Part shown: positions 24,784-33,710 of the stretch, piece after piece
Numbering within the stretch: the first letter of the stretch is position 1
How the letters are laid out: every line of letters starts with the position of its first letter
Source of the DNA: Nitrospinae bacterium RIFCSPLOWO2_12_FULL_45_22
Lineage (GTDB): Bacteria; 2-12-FULL-45-22
Direction: 5' to 3'
Length of the DNA stretch: 34,317 bases
NCBI GenBank assembly: GCA_001803565.1
Contig: MHDQ01000031.1
Location: 1 to 34,317, forward strand
Translations under genes and position numbers: made by a program
Notes under the pieces: model-generated
What the model was told of the DNA's origin: nothing
Seen by the model: the letters and a program-made list of their open reading frames with translations, nothing else
Databases searched by the model: none

Positions 24784-26453
24784 TAAACCGCATCACCTTC
24801 ATCGAGGCGCTTTAAGATGTATATTGGCTGATAATAGATATCAAGGATAGTCCCCTTATCTGGCCGAGTCTCGATAGCGGTCCGAAACCAGCCGAATCTA
24901 AATTCCTTGTTGAACACCTTTACCACCCGATAATTTTTCCGAAGATACTCCCGAAAATCCTCGTACTGCGGCCAGTTATTCACTCCCCAGGGCAGTTCAT
25001 GGAAAGTCAAATCTGTGGCTACAAAATAGGGAGGTTTTTCTTTTTTAAGAATATTCTTATCCCATTCGCAGATGATCAGGGGATATTTTTGAAGAAGAGA
25101 GCGGTCAGTAGGGCTATAATGGATATAGGGCGCCCACCAATAGGGCCTGGTTTCATATCCGATATTTGTCCCGGCAGGAATATTTTCCAGAATCCAATCA
25201 GAGGCATTATCTTGAACATCTTGTCCATAGAAGCGGCTATTGATAGACAGTGAAAATAGCAAATTATATACCAATAGAATCGCTACTGCGGCAATTCGAA
25301 GATAATTTAGATATTGTCTCTGCAGTCGAAATTTAATACTCTGTATTAAGAATACCGCTGCAGATAGGCAGAGAAATGGCAACAAGGGAACCAAACGGCT
25401 ATCAGTAACGTAATAGACTATCCTAACCGAAACCAGGTAAAATGGTATTACCCAGGTCAGGATTAAAATATCACTCTTATCCCTTCGCATTATTAGTAGA
25501 ACCAGTCCCATAGCAGAAACGATGGATAGAGGTAATCCTGCTGCATATCGTATCACCGTTATGGGTTTTATCCAATCGATGACCTGTGAAGAACTTTCAA
25601 ACCCAAGATGCGAGAGCAATGAAACTCCACTGACGAAATCCGGCCAGGAAAGAAAAATGTAAGGGCTTCCCATCACAAAAAGCAGGAGAATAGTTAGATA
25701 ACCTGCACATAGTCGTTTGGAGAAAAGTGATATTATAATATCTTTAGCTTTATACTTGCCATTCTCTCGCAACAAATGTGCCACAGTCAAAGGGATAAAT
25801 AATAGAAAGGCCGTGTACTTAGTTGACATACCCAAGCCTGCCGTAATGCCAGTCAGAAGATACCATATGATCTTTCTCGATCGTAAGATTCTTGTTGTGA
25901 AGTAGAAGGATAGCAGGATCCAAAAGGTCACTGGCACATTGACATGAAAGAAATGGGAATGGATTATGTGAGAGGGGATTACCGTCAGAAATAGACTCGC
26001 CACTATTCCTACCCTTCGACTATATAGATCCCGGCCAATTAAATACATAAACCATATTGTCATTACTCCCATTCCCACCGAGAATAACCTGCCTATTAAA
26101 AACAGCTTTGCATATTCATCGGGATGGTTGAGGGAAAAAAAGTGACCTCGCTCACTTGGAATCTTAACATAGTTAAGAAAAGAGGCTATTTGCATGCCAG
26201 CACCCACTAAGTAAAAATGAAAGGTTGGAATGGAAAGATTATGAGGATTTAAGTTAAGTTTCGATGGCTCCATCCGGGACATAATCGAAATCCAGTTGTT
26301 TTCATCTGGCATGTATGAATTTGAATGGTTCGCATTTGGTAGGCCCCACTGCACTCCTACAACTCGCAACCATAAAGCAAGACCAATAATAGCTACAATC
26401 AAAATCCCCGGCAAGGGTGAATATTTTTGTCTAATGTTGTTCGCATTAAGCAT
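24783..26453 (-). CDS. PMT/ArnT-like GT-C glycosyltransferase
   Basis: A 556-residue membrane protein with about ten or more transmembrane helices and a soluble C-terminal region. After the first helix the external loop has SYMPDENNWISI with the D50-E51 pair, the catalytic position of GT39/GT83 enzymes. LIGRLFSVGMGVMTIW and LTGITAGLGMSTKYTAFLLF are typical of the family. It likely transfers a polyprenyl-phosphate-linked sugar outside the cytoplasm. The ATG at 26453 has AGGA seven bases upstream. It follows the class I methyltransferase gene by 30 bases and overlaps the GT4 start. It is one of three PMT-like genes in the window, none of which are close copies of each other. Confidence 0.88.
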   Translation of the reverse strand: MLNANNIRQKYSPLPGILIVAIIGLALWLRVVGVQWGLPNANHSNSYMPDENNWISIMSRMEPSKLNLNPHNLSIPTFHFYLVGAGMQIASFLNYVKIPSERGHFFSLNHPDEYAKLFLIGRLFSVGMGVMTIWFMYLIGRDLYSRRVGIVASLFLTVIPSHIIHSHFFHVNVPVTFWILLSFYFTTRILRSRKIIWYLLTGITAGLGMSTKYTAFLLFIPLTVAHLLRENGKYKAKDIIISLFSKRLCAGYLTILLLFVMGSPYIFLSWPDFVSGVSLLSHLGFESSSQVIDWIKPITVIRYAAGLPLSIVSAMGLVLLIMRRDKSDILILTWVIPFYLVSVRIVYYVTDSRLVPLLPFLCLSAAVFLIQSIKFRLQRQYLNYLRIAAVAILLVYNLLFSLSINSRFYGQDVQDNASDWILENIPAGTNIGYETRPYWWAPYIHYSPTDRSLLQKYPLIICEWDKNILKKEKPPYFVATDLTFHELPWGVNNWPQYEDFREYLRKNYRVVKVFNKEFRFGWFRTAIETRPDKGTILDIYYQPIYILKRLDEGDAV

Positions 26454-26483
26454 AATATTGTCCTATAGGGAGATTGCCTATTG

Positions 26484-27206
26484 CTACTTGTTTATCTCTT
26501 TTTTCTCACAAATTAATAGCAACGACATTCCTATAAATGGACTAAACAACCTATCTGACAAAAGCAAAAGGGAAGAAAATTTATTAAAAAATTCCAATAG
26601 GCAGTCTGACAAAATTTCGCGTCTGAGAATTTTCCCATTTACAAACCAGCCGAATATACCAAAGAAGTTACAAAATAACCGCCTTTTGACTGTGAAACCC
26701 GCCGTTTCTATCTTATGCTTCAATTCGCGACAATGGTATCTTCGCCAGTGTCCAACGGATTGATCCAAGGTTCCATATAGCCAATGTAAAGCAGGAACTA
26801 ACAATATCAACCTGCCTGGATTATTTAGCAGAGCATACATGTTCTTCAGTGCCTTTGTATCGTCCTCGATATGTTCTAATACATTGAGACATACTATAGT
26901 ATCAAAGCCGAAGCTAGTTAAATAATTTATGTCATCTTTAGCTATATCTAACCTGATGGCTTTAAAGTTTCTATTATCGGTGAATTTTGACTCTACCTCC
27001 TTTATATAATCTTCTACAATATCAACTGACACCAGTAATTCAGAAGAATCAATTAGGAATGAAGTATAGATACCAATCCCACAGCCTATCTCTAACACCC
27101 TAGATCCAATATCGTCCTTAATCTTATCCCAAAACCACTGATTATGTATGGTAAGCTTATCCAATTTCCTTAAAGTCTCTTGCCCTATCCTTAACGCTTT
27201 ATCCAC
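26484..27206 (-). CDS. Class I SAM-dependent methyltransferase
   Basis: A 240-residue protein with an intact SAM-binding motif I, VLEIGCGIGIYT (37-48), an acidic residue ending strand 2 (SVDIVEDY), and motif IV-like FDTIVCLNVLEHIEDD. The later segment GTLDQSVGHWRRYHCREL, followed by KHKIETAGF, is typical of a methyltransferase group often found beside polyprenyl-phosphate glycosyltransferases. The C-terminal hydrophobic stretch may touch the membrane. It probably methylates a sugar or lipid-linked intermediate. The start is a GTG at 27206 with GGAG seven bases upstream, overlapping the radical SAM gene end by 16 bases. Unlike the two fusion proteins of this locus, its SAM site is canonical. 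Confidence 0.9.
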   Translation of the reverse strand: MDKALRIGQETLRKLDKLTIHNQWFWDKIKDDIGSRVLEIGCGIGIYTSFLIDSSELLVSVDIVEDYIKEVESKFTDNRNFKAIRLDIAKDDINYLTSFGFDTIVCLNVLEHIEDDTKALKNMYALLNNPGRLILLVPALHWLYGTLDQSVGHWRRYHCRELKHKIETAGFTVKRRLFCNFFGIFGWFVNGKILRREILSDCLLEFFNKFSSLLLLSDRLFSPFIGMSLLLICEKKEINK

Positions 27207-28585
27207 GGATTACTCCAAATCCTCTTAAAAGCTGAAATGTTCATTTTCACTTCTGTCCAAGAAAAAAACCTTAATAGTCTTCTCCATAAATATGGCAGCC
27301 GCAGGTAGAATCTCCGGTAAGCATCTTGATAATATCTCAATACCATTTCGCTGCTCACCGTTGGTAGATTCATAACTGGATGGGACAAATCGTACTTTTC
27401 CCAATCGAGAGTATTCAAATATCCGCACTCCTTTGCCCAATTGAACATCTTAGTGCCTGGATATGGCGTGGTAATATTAAATACCACAACGTCCGGACTT
27501 GTTTTGATAGCAAATTGAATAGTCTTCTCCATGGTTTCCAAGGTCTCGCCGGGGTTTCCCAACATGAAAGTGGCACGAACATCCATTCCTAGTTTTTTGG
27601 TAAGGGCAATTGCCTCTTCTGCTCCGTTCAAGTTTATCCGCTTATTAATATTTTTCAGTATTCCCTCGTCTGCAGATTCAATCCCAAACATGACCTGATG
27701 ACAACCGGAATCCTTCATTATCCTTAGCATATCCTTATCTACATAATCGACACGAGCAAAACAGGACCAGGTTATATCAATATTTTCAGAGAGAAGGAGG
27801 GTACAAAATTCCTTTACCTCGTCCTTAAAAACGGTGAAGGTATCATCGTAAAACTGGATCTCCTTTATTCCATAGTTATCTTTTAGCAGTCTTATTTCAT
27901 CAACTAACCTACGCGGTGAAATTCTCCGTATTTTTTCCCCTAGTACTCCTCCGTAGCAAAACGTACATCTACCGGGGCATCCCCTGGTGGCAACCATGCT
28001 GATTGCTGGTAGTCTTTTGTACGCACCGAGAGTCGGATAGTATCTATGCATAGGCAATAAGTGGTACGCAGGATATGGTAAGCTATCGAGGTTTTCGATA
28101 AGTGCCCTTGCTTCATTATGAATATAGACTCCATTCGATTTATAAGAGAGTCCGGGGATCTCTCGTATATCATCACCCCTTGCTAATTCCCAGAAAGTAT
28201 ATTCTCCCTCTCCCCGGATAACAAAATCTACACTCTCATTACTTAAGACCTCATCGGGCAAGACCGTCGGATGGACTCCTCCCAGTACTATCTTGGTCTG
28301 GGGTAGAAATCTCTTACACAACCTTGCTATTTCCATGGTATTATTTATTATGCTGGTGGTAGCTGTTATTCCAATAAACCATGGTTGTTTATCATTAATA
28401 TGTTGATAAATTTTATCCAATCCGATTCTTTCAGCATGAACATCCAAAATCTCTACCTTGAAAAAGCGCTCCTCCAAAAAAGAAGCTATCTGAGCTAATC
28501 CAAGCGGTGGCATGCAACTGGCAATATCCTTCCAGATGTTCCCTTCTCTTTTTACCCACGGCGGATTAATCAGTAGAATTGACAT
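27191..28585 (-). CDS. B12-binding-domain radical SAM protein
   Basis: A 464-residue protein. The cobalamin-binding domain has LLINPPW (4-10), MPPLGLAQIASFLEE (25-39), LGGVHPTVLPDE and VIRGEGEYTFWEL. The radical SAM domain has ATRGCPGRCTFC (C203, C207, C210), then FYDDTFTV, QVMFGIESADEGIL and FMLGNPGETLETM. It belongs to the BchE/P-methylase-like class. A class B methyltransferase or other radical chemistry is possible, and the substrate is unknown. The ATG at 28585 has a strong AAGGAG seven bases upstream. The preceding 53 bases (28586-28638) hold no obvious terminator. It overlaps the methyltransferase gene downstream, suggesting the two are made in concert. Confidence 0.92.
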   Translation of the reverse strand: MSILLINPPWVKREGNIWKDIASCMPPLGLAQIASFLEERFFKVEILDVHAERIGLDKIYQHINDKQPWFIGITATTSIINNTMEIARLCKRFLPQTKIVLGGVHPTVLPDEVLSNESVDFVIRGEGEYTFWELARGDDIREIPGLSYKSNGVYIHNEARALIENLDSLPYPAYHLLPMHRYYPTLGAYKRLPAISMVATRGCPGRCTFCYGGVLGEKIRRISPRRLVDEIRLLKDNYGIKEIQFYDDTFTVFKDEVKEFCTLLLSENIDITWSCFARVDYVDKDMLRIMKDSGCHQVMFGIESADEGILKNINKRINLNGAEEAIALTKKLGMDVRATFMLGNPGETLETMEKTIQFAIKTSPDVVVFNITTPYPGTKMFNWAKECGYLNTLDWEKYDLSHPVMNLPTVSSEMVLRYYQDAYRRFYLRLPYLWRRLLRFFSWTEVKMNISAFKRIWSNPWIKR

Positions 28586-28638
28586 TAATTCTCCTTACTG
28601 AATTCAACTTATCGTATAGAAAAATCGCGCTTTACTTA

Positions 28639-30309
28639 CTAAGGTAACTTCACCACATCTGCAAGATCGTAGATCTTTATTAATCCCATCCCCTGATCTT
28701 GGAGCATGCTATTAAACATTTCCTGACCAAGAGTTTCAGGACTGTAGGAGTTCTCATAGAGGAAAGGTTTATATAATCCAACGCTGTTTGAGACTTCATG
28801 TACAGGTTTACATTCTTTCTCCACCCGGTATAACCAAGCATAACGAGTATGCTTCAGTAAATGATATTTTTGCCAGTCTACTAACAAATATTTATAGCCT
28901 CCATTAGTAAATAATCGCTTTATATTAGATATAGCGAGACCCTCAATAAGGGGAGAAAAGCTGCCTTTATAGTAAACATCTGAAACATAGGGCAGAGTGC
29001 TCAAGTGCTTGTCTCCTTCGTGGCTACCCATATACTCAAAGGCTGCTTTATATCCTGGTTTTAGATTTGTCAGTTCCCATGAATTATAGCTTCCCGTTAC
29101 GAGAACAATTAAGGTAAAAACGGTAATCATCTGGGGTAAACTCACCCTTCCTACACGGGCAGCCATAAAACCTACCAAGGCCAATCCTCCCCGGGCAGAC
29201 ACCAGGGGCAAGGTCGATAGAGATAACAATAACAACCGGGGAATATGATTATGGTGAGGAGACCACCAGATGAGAGGCAGTAGGAATTGAGTAAAGATAA
29301 TCAGATCTGCCAATGAGATACGGTGGTCGGACAACCATCTTCTCAATATAGATACCACTCCCCCCAGCAAGAGCAGAGTTACAACATAACCTTCCAGAAT
29401 TAGCAAGGTTCGGGGGAGAATCAAAGCATCTGCATCCACGCGGCGGGACCATCCTCCCTGCTGCCTAAAGCGAAACAGCAGTTGCTCAAAATAAGTGAAA
29501 TGTGGGTAATTAGTGAGAACCCTCAGGTACAAGTAGACAATTTCTGCTATCAGCAAGGGAATTAGCGTGGAAATAACTAATACCCCTATTCTTTTAACAT
29601 GCTTCTCCAGAGGGAGACGGTCAGGGGATAGAAATAGATGGACCTCGTATAACAATAATATTACTGGTAGAATAGAGAGTGAGGTGTGGCAGCCAAAGGC
29701 GATACCAGCACTCAATCCCGTTAGCCAGAGGAACGATATACTATTCTCTTCCAGGCTGCGACTTCGGTAATAGAAATAGGTGGACAGCATAACAAAAAAA
29801 ATGGCTGGACTTAATTCAAAACCCCGGCCCGAATAGATAATCTGATATGCAGAAACAGCGACTACTGCTGAGGAAATCAAACCGGTATGGGCGTCATAAA
29901 GAGTTTTTCCCAGGACAAAAGCCATGAGAATTGTCAGAACGCCAAATGTGGCGGCCATTACATTTCCCGCATCTTCGAGGGGAAGACGAAAAGCAAGATA
30001 AAAAAAAGCGGTGAAAAAAGTAAGATAAGACTTGGCATTGGTGGGGACAAACTCACCTAGATTTTTCGCTATTATAAACTCTCTGAACGAATCTGTAGGG
30101 CTCTCACCACCTAAATCCTCCTGGATAGCTATGAAACGAGGCTTTTCCTTTATCCACCTCAAAGATTCTATCAAGAACCTGGTCTCACTTAACCGCCAAG
30201 CGGTATCAGCCATAAATGGGCCTAGATCCAGAATATGGTTAAAACGAAGAACCCCACCGAGCGACAAAATCAGGAAAAAGATTACAAGAGTAACTTTATT
30301 GTTCTTCAT
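28639..30309 (-). CDS. PMT-like GT-C glycosyltransferase
   Basis: A 556-residue membrane protein with about ten or more transmembrane segments. The first external loop ends GPFMADTAWRLSE with an aspartate (about D35) in the catalytic position. GKTLYDAHTGLISSAVVAVSAYQIIYSGRG is split across the typical helix 2-3 region, and AGIAFGCHTSLSILPVILLL follows. A soluble C-terminal domain of about 120 residues ends the protein. It is translationally coupled (ATGA overlap) to the dolichol-phosphate-mannose-synthase-like GT2 just upstream, which may supply its polyprenyl-phosphate sugar donor. Sequence similarity to the other two PMT-like proteins is low beyond the fold pattern, so they likely use different donors or acceptors. 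Confidence 0.85.
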   Translation of the reverse strand: MKNNKVTLVIFFLILSLGGVLRFNHILDLGPFMADTAWRLSETRFLIESLRWIKEKPRFIAIQEDLGGESPTDSFREFIIAKNLGEFVPTNAKSYLTFFTAFFYLAFRLPLEDAGNVMAATFGVLTILMAFVLGKTLYDAHTGLISSAVVAVSAYQIIYSGRGFELSPAIFFVMLSTYFYYRSRSLEENSISFLWLTGLSAGIAFGCHTSLSILPVILLLYEVHLFLSPDRLPLEKHVKRIGVLVISTLIPLLIAEIVYLYLRVLTNYPHFTYFEQLLFRFRQQGGWSRRVDADALILPRTLLILEGYVVTLLLLGGVVSILRRWLSDHRISLADLIIFTQFLLPLIWWSPHHNHIPRLLLLSLSTLPLVSARGGLALVGFMAARVGRVSLPQMITVFTLIVLVTGSYNSWELTNLKPGYKAAFEYMGSHEGDKHLSTLPYVSDVYYKGSFSPLIEGLAISNIKRLFTNGGYKYLLVDWQKYHLLKHTRYAWLYRVEKECKPVHEVSNSVGLYKPFLYENSYSPETLGQEMFNSMLQDQGMGLIKIYDLADVVKLP

Positions 30310-31016
30310 ATCTTCCCTGGCGTCTCCAAATCCTTAAACTTATTTCCAATAATTATCTCTCGCCAGAGAATTTTTAAGAAGATCAGTCCTGTGGGGAGCG
30401 ATTTGGCGGTGCTTTCTCCCCCTATTCGTTTCCCTTCTTGAGTGGGAATCTCGGCTACCTTCAAACCTAATTTCATGGCTCTTATGGACATCTGGTACTC
30501 AATAACAAACCCGGGAGCATCTGGCTTAATCCTCCTAAAAGCATCTTTGGTTATAGCCCGATACCCATTTATGCTATCTGTGATTTTCCCTCTCCAGACA
30601 AAATTGGCAATAGCAGTAAAAGCACGGTTCGCCCAAGCCCGCCAGGGAAAAAGCCGGTCATCCTCCTCATTCCTCGCACCCTTCATGAACCGTGAGGCAA
30701 TGGCCATATCATACCCCTCATCAAGAAGGCCGAGGAGCCGAGGAATATCATTAGGGTTTTCATTTCCATCCGGGCTAAAGAAGACCAAATTCTCGCCCTG
30801 AGCTTCCCGGAAGGCGATCCGGAATGCCTCGCCCCGGCCCTTTATATCCTGCCGTATCACCTTAATTCCTCTTCTCTCAAAAAACTCGATCGTTCCATCA
30901 GTCGAGCCTCCATCAACAACAAAATACTCGTCCACCTCATGAAAAGGGATTTTATCGAACAGAACTCTGACCCCCTCGATCTCATTAAAAGTTAAAATCA
31001 CCAAAGTCTTTTTCAT
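30306..31016 (-). CDS. Polyprenyl-phosphate sugar synthase-like GT2 (DPM1 type)
   Basis: A 236-residue GT-A enzyme without membrane helices. The N-terminus TLVILTFNEIEGVRVL and VVDGGSTDGT are GT2 signatures. The usual DxD is replaced by FFSPDGNENPNDI (79-91), keeping one acidic residue. The C-terminal half has ASRFMKGARNEEDD and FVIEYQMSIRAMKLGLKVAE, followed by IPTQEGKRIGGESTAKS, matching dolichol-phosphate-mannose-synthase-like proteins. It should load a sugar from a nucleotide donor onto polyprenyl phosphate for GT-C enzymes, and its ATGA overlap with the PMT-like gene downstream supports this. It also overlaps the SDR gene upstream by ATGA. The sugar is unknown. Confidence 0.9.
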   Translation of the reverse strand: MKKTLVILTFNEIEGVRVLFDKIPFHEVDEYFVVDGGSTDGTIEFFERRGIKVIRQDIKGRGEAFRIAFREAQGENLVFFSPDGNENPNDIPRLLGLLDEGYDMAIASRFMKGARNEEDDRLFPWRAWANRAFTAIANFVWRGKITDSINGYRAITKDAFRRIKPDAPGFVIEYQMSIRAMKLGLKVAEIPTQEGKRIGGESTAKSLPTGLIFLKILWREIIIGNKFKDLETPGKI

Positions 31017-31993
31017 ATTCGTTTGCGACCCTGGCTTCTATACCACTCGATTGTCTTTTCGAGGCCTTCCTTTAATGAGACCTGAGGTTCATAACCTATA
31101 AGCTTTTTGGCCTTGCTTATATCTGCATTTCTACGCGGTTGTCCGGCGGGCTTCTGGGGATCAAAAATCACCCGGGGCCTCTTCCCTGAAATACTCAGTA
31201 TCAACTCCACCAGATCCTTAATCTTCACTTCCTCTTCTGTGCCAATATTAAGGGGGTCAGCTTTTGGATACTTCTCAGCCGCCAACATCATTCCTCTCAC
31301 CAAATCACTAACATAAACGAAAGCCCGGGTTTGCTCACCATCTCCCCAAACCACCAGAGGGTCCTGTTCCTCCATCACTTTGCGAATGAGAGCCGGGATA
31401 ACATGAGCTACATCTAAATCGAAATCATCTCGCGGTCCATAGGCATTATATGGCCTTACGATGGCTATCTCCATCCCGAATTCTTCGGAATAACAGCGGG
31501 CCTGGATCTCAGCAATCCTCTTGGACCACCCGTAACCAAAATTTGTTGGCTCTGGATCGCCTTGAAACCCCTCGGACTCAGGGGTAGGTATGGAACAATG
31601 GCGGGTATAAACACAGGCAGAGCTAACACATAGGAATCGCTTCACTCTCGCTTTCCTGGCCGCCCCTAACATGTTTGTGTTTATTAAAACATTAGCATAA
31701 AACATAGTTCCCGGATGCCTTAAGTTATAACCAACACCGGCAACTTTAGCCGCCAGGTGCATGACAACATCTATCTTTGTGCAGACTTCCTCACAGAGAG
31801 CGAAATGAGATAGGTCACCCTTTATGAAATCAATCTTTTCCCGGCAATCATCCAGATTCTTCGGCTCTCCCCGGCTCAAGTTATCAACTACTTTAACCCT
31901 GGCTCCTTCTTCCACCAACATCTCCACCAAATGAGAGCCAATGAACCCCGCTCCTCCCGTAACCAACACCCTTTTTTTATCCCAGTATGACAT
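31013..31993 (-). CDS. NAD-dependent sugar-nucleotide epimerase/dehydratase (extended SDR)
   Basis: About 326 residues. It has the Rossmann motif VTGGAGFIGSH (about 11-21), the acidic pocket at VVDNLSRG, SSACVY and the catalytic YGWSK (about Y154, K158). RPYNAYGP and WGDGEQTRAFVYVSD are substrate-domain signatures. The stretches HLAAKVAGVGYN and EPTNFGYG, with the C-terminal QPRRNADISKAK, recall GDP-L-fucose synthase, GDP-mannose epimerase and UDP-glucose 4-epimerase relatives, so it makes or alters a nucleotide sugar in the cytoplasm. The frame extends to a TTG at 32008, but the ATG at 31993 has GGAGAGGGA just upstream and gives MSYWDKKRVLVTGG, so I use that. It overlaps the GT2 gene by ATGA. 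Confidence 0.93.
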   Translation of the reverse strand: MSYWDKKRVLVTGGAGFIGSHLVEMLVEEGARVKVVDNLSRGEPKNLDDCREKIDFIKGDLSHFALCEEVCTKIDVVMHLAAKVAGVGYNLRHPGTMFYANVLINTNMLGAARKARVKRFLCVSSACVYTRHCSIPTPESEGFQGDPEPTNFGYGWSKRIAEIQARCYSEEFGMEIAIVRPYNAYGPRDDFDLDVAHVIPALIRKVMEEQDPLVVWGDGEQTRAFVYVSDLVRGMMLAAEKYPKADPLNIGTEEEVKIKDLVELILSISGKRPRVIFDPQKPAGQPRRNADISKAKKLIGYEPQVSLKEGLEKTIEWYRSQGRKRI

Positions 31994-32049
31994 TCGCTCC
32001 CTCTCCAACTTCGGATTTGTAAGTTAAATTTTTGGCTCTTATTGTTTAC

Positions 32050-33507
32050 TTAAAATCTGTTTTTTAAAAAATAATATCTTGATCTAATATACATTGAGAT
32101 AATCTCTTTTGTTCTAAAACATATATTTCTTAAAGGGGATGAAAAAAATATGGCCATGAATCTGAAAAGTTTATTGGGTTTCAAATGCTTAAGGATAAAA
32201 ATAATTCGTGGCCATTTAATAGCTAACGGGGCAAAATTACTTACCCAATAAATAAATTCTGCTTCCGGATGATTAAGCACTGTCGACTCTTTATAGCTTT
32301 TTTCTCCGTTATTAATTTTATTAGTTATCTTATCATCAATATAACCTAAATCTTTTGAAATAATGGCGAGTTTAGTATTTGGAAAAGGATAGAAGGTACT
32401 AAATAAAGCGTTATTGGGTTTAATTTTTGTATTTAAATTTATAGTATCCCACATTTGAGCCTTATTTTCTGAAGGCAACCCCACCATATTAAGTGTGGTA
32501 AAAGGAATTTTATACTTATGAAGGAATTTAGATATGTATTCAATCTGTGAATTATTTGTCTTTCTATTTAAAATGTTCTTTCTGATTTCTTCGCTTCCGG
32601 ATTCGATTCCGATATCAACATATTTACACCCAGATTCTGAAAGGAGTTTTATCACATCTTCATTGACCATATCAAAATGAATCAAACATTTATAAGGTAA
32701 ATCTATTTTTTTCTTATACATATCAGCAAATCTCTCTAACCAACGGTAATTTAAAGTAAAAATATCATCATAAAAAAAGATTTCTTTAATAGAATATTTT
32801 TTCCTAAAATATAATATCTCCTCGATCACATTATCCACAGATCGTCTTCTTACATATTTCCCTTTATTGAAATATAATTCTTTATATGAAGAATTATAAC
32901 AATAGGTGCAAGAAAAGGGGCAACCCCTGCCTGTCATTATATACAATCTATCTTTAAAGCATCCGTATCTATAAAATAATTCCTTGTCAGGAAATGGGAG
33001 ATTATCCAAATCCTCATTTAAAGGCCTGACTGGATTTTTAATGATGGTATTATCTTTTTTAAACCATATATTTTCAATATTATAGTTAACTTCTTTATTT
33101 TCCAATGAATTAGCAAGTTCAACAATAGCGTCTTCTCCTTCTCCTATACATATCATATCTATAAAATCCTCTTTTAAAACTAATTCAGGGACATTTGTGG
33201 CGTGAATACCCCCAAATATTATGGGAGCGTTGATATGCTTTCTTAGTTCTGAGGCAATATTTTTCTCCCAGCTATATATATTTGTCAAGGCAGTAAAAGC
33301 GATTAAATCAGGATTATATTTTTTTGCCTGTCTAATGATTTGACCATCGATACCACCAATTTTCTCCAACAACGGCATTTTAAATTCAATATCCCCGGCT
33401 CCGGGATTGAATAATAATTCAGTTTGATGACTTGATTTTTTTAATACCGAAGATAAATACTCTATTCCTAACCATTCAGCATTCCTGAAAACAAATAGTA
33501 TTTTCAT
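32050..33507 (-). CDS. B12-binding-domain radical SAM protein
   Basis: A 485-residue protein. The cobalamin-binding domain has LIAFTALTNIYSWEKNI, FGGIHATNVPE (98-108) and CIGEGEDAIVEL. The radical SAM motif is GRGCPFSCTYC (C196, C200, C203), followed by FYDDIFTL and YVDIGIESGSEEI. A long basic tail of aromatic residues at the C-terminus may bind membrane lipid. It resembles the protein at 4043-5605 throughout, for example NIWFKKDNTIIKNPVRPL against NFWFRTNGKVIRNSLRPL, so the two are probably paralogues. The gene is strikingly AT-rich. The ATG at 33507 has GGAT about 8 bases upstream. It is the first minus-strand gene of the visible run; the gap upstream (33508-33710) is AT-rich and adjoins the transposase. 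Confidence 0.92.
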   Translation of the reverse strand: MKILFVFRNAEWLGIEYLSSVLKKSSHQTELLFNPGAGDIEFKMPLLEKIGGIDGQIIRQAKKYNPDLIAFTALTNIYSWEKNIASELRKHINAPIIFGGIHATNVPELVLKEDFIDMICIGEGEDAIVELANSLENKEVNYNIENIWFKKDNTIIKNPVRPLNEDLDNLPFPDKELFYRYGCFKDRLYIMTGRGCPFSCTYCYNSSYKELYFNKGKYVRRRSVDNVIEEILYFRKKYSIKEIFFYDDIFTLNYRWLERFADMYKKKIDLPYKCLIHFDMVNEDVIKLLSESGCKYVDIGIESGSEEIRKNILNRKTNNSQIEYISKFLHKYKIPFTTLNMVGLPSENKAQMWDTINLNTKIKPNNALFSTFYPFPNTKLAIISKDLGYIDDKITNKINNGEKSYKESTVLNHPEAEFIYWVSNFAPLAIKWPRIIFILKHLKPNKLFRFMAIFFSSPLRNICFRTKEIISMYIRSRYYFLKNRF

Positions 33508-33649
33508 ATCTTATCCGATATCAATAAAAAGCCTTAACGGAAATGTTGAATTAATGTTATATCCTTTATTTATTGGTAATAAAGTGTAGTCTCTAAAAAA
33601 GTATCATTATGTATATTACTATAAACAGAGGATATTACTATTTTAATTA

Positions 33650-33703
33650 TTGACAAAAGTCCATATTTTATGATATGGTTTTCCTGTCACTTTTATAGGA
33701 GGG
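33650..33703 (+). promoter_or_regulatory. Candidate promoter and ribosome binding site of the transposase gene
   Basis: TTGACA at 33650-33655 matches the -35 consensus, and TATGGT at 33674-33679 is a plausible -10 with an 18-base spacer. The hexamer pair CCATAT/ATATGG (33661-33678) makes a short inverted repeat overlapping the -10. AGGAGGG lies seven bases before the ATG at 33711. The left end of the insertion sequence should lie in 33508-33650, but I could not identify its terminal repeat without the other end. Confidence 0.5.
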
Positions 33704-33710
33704 CAAAACC

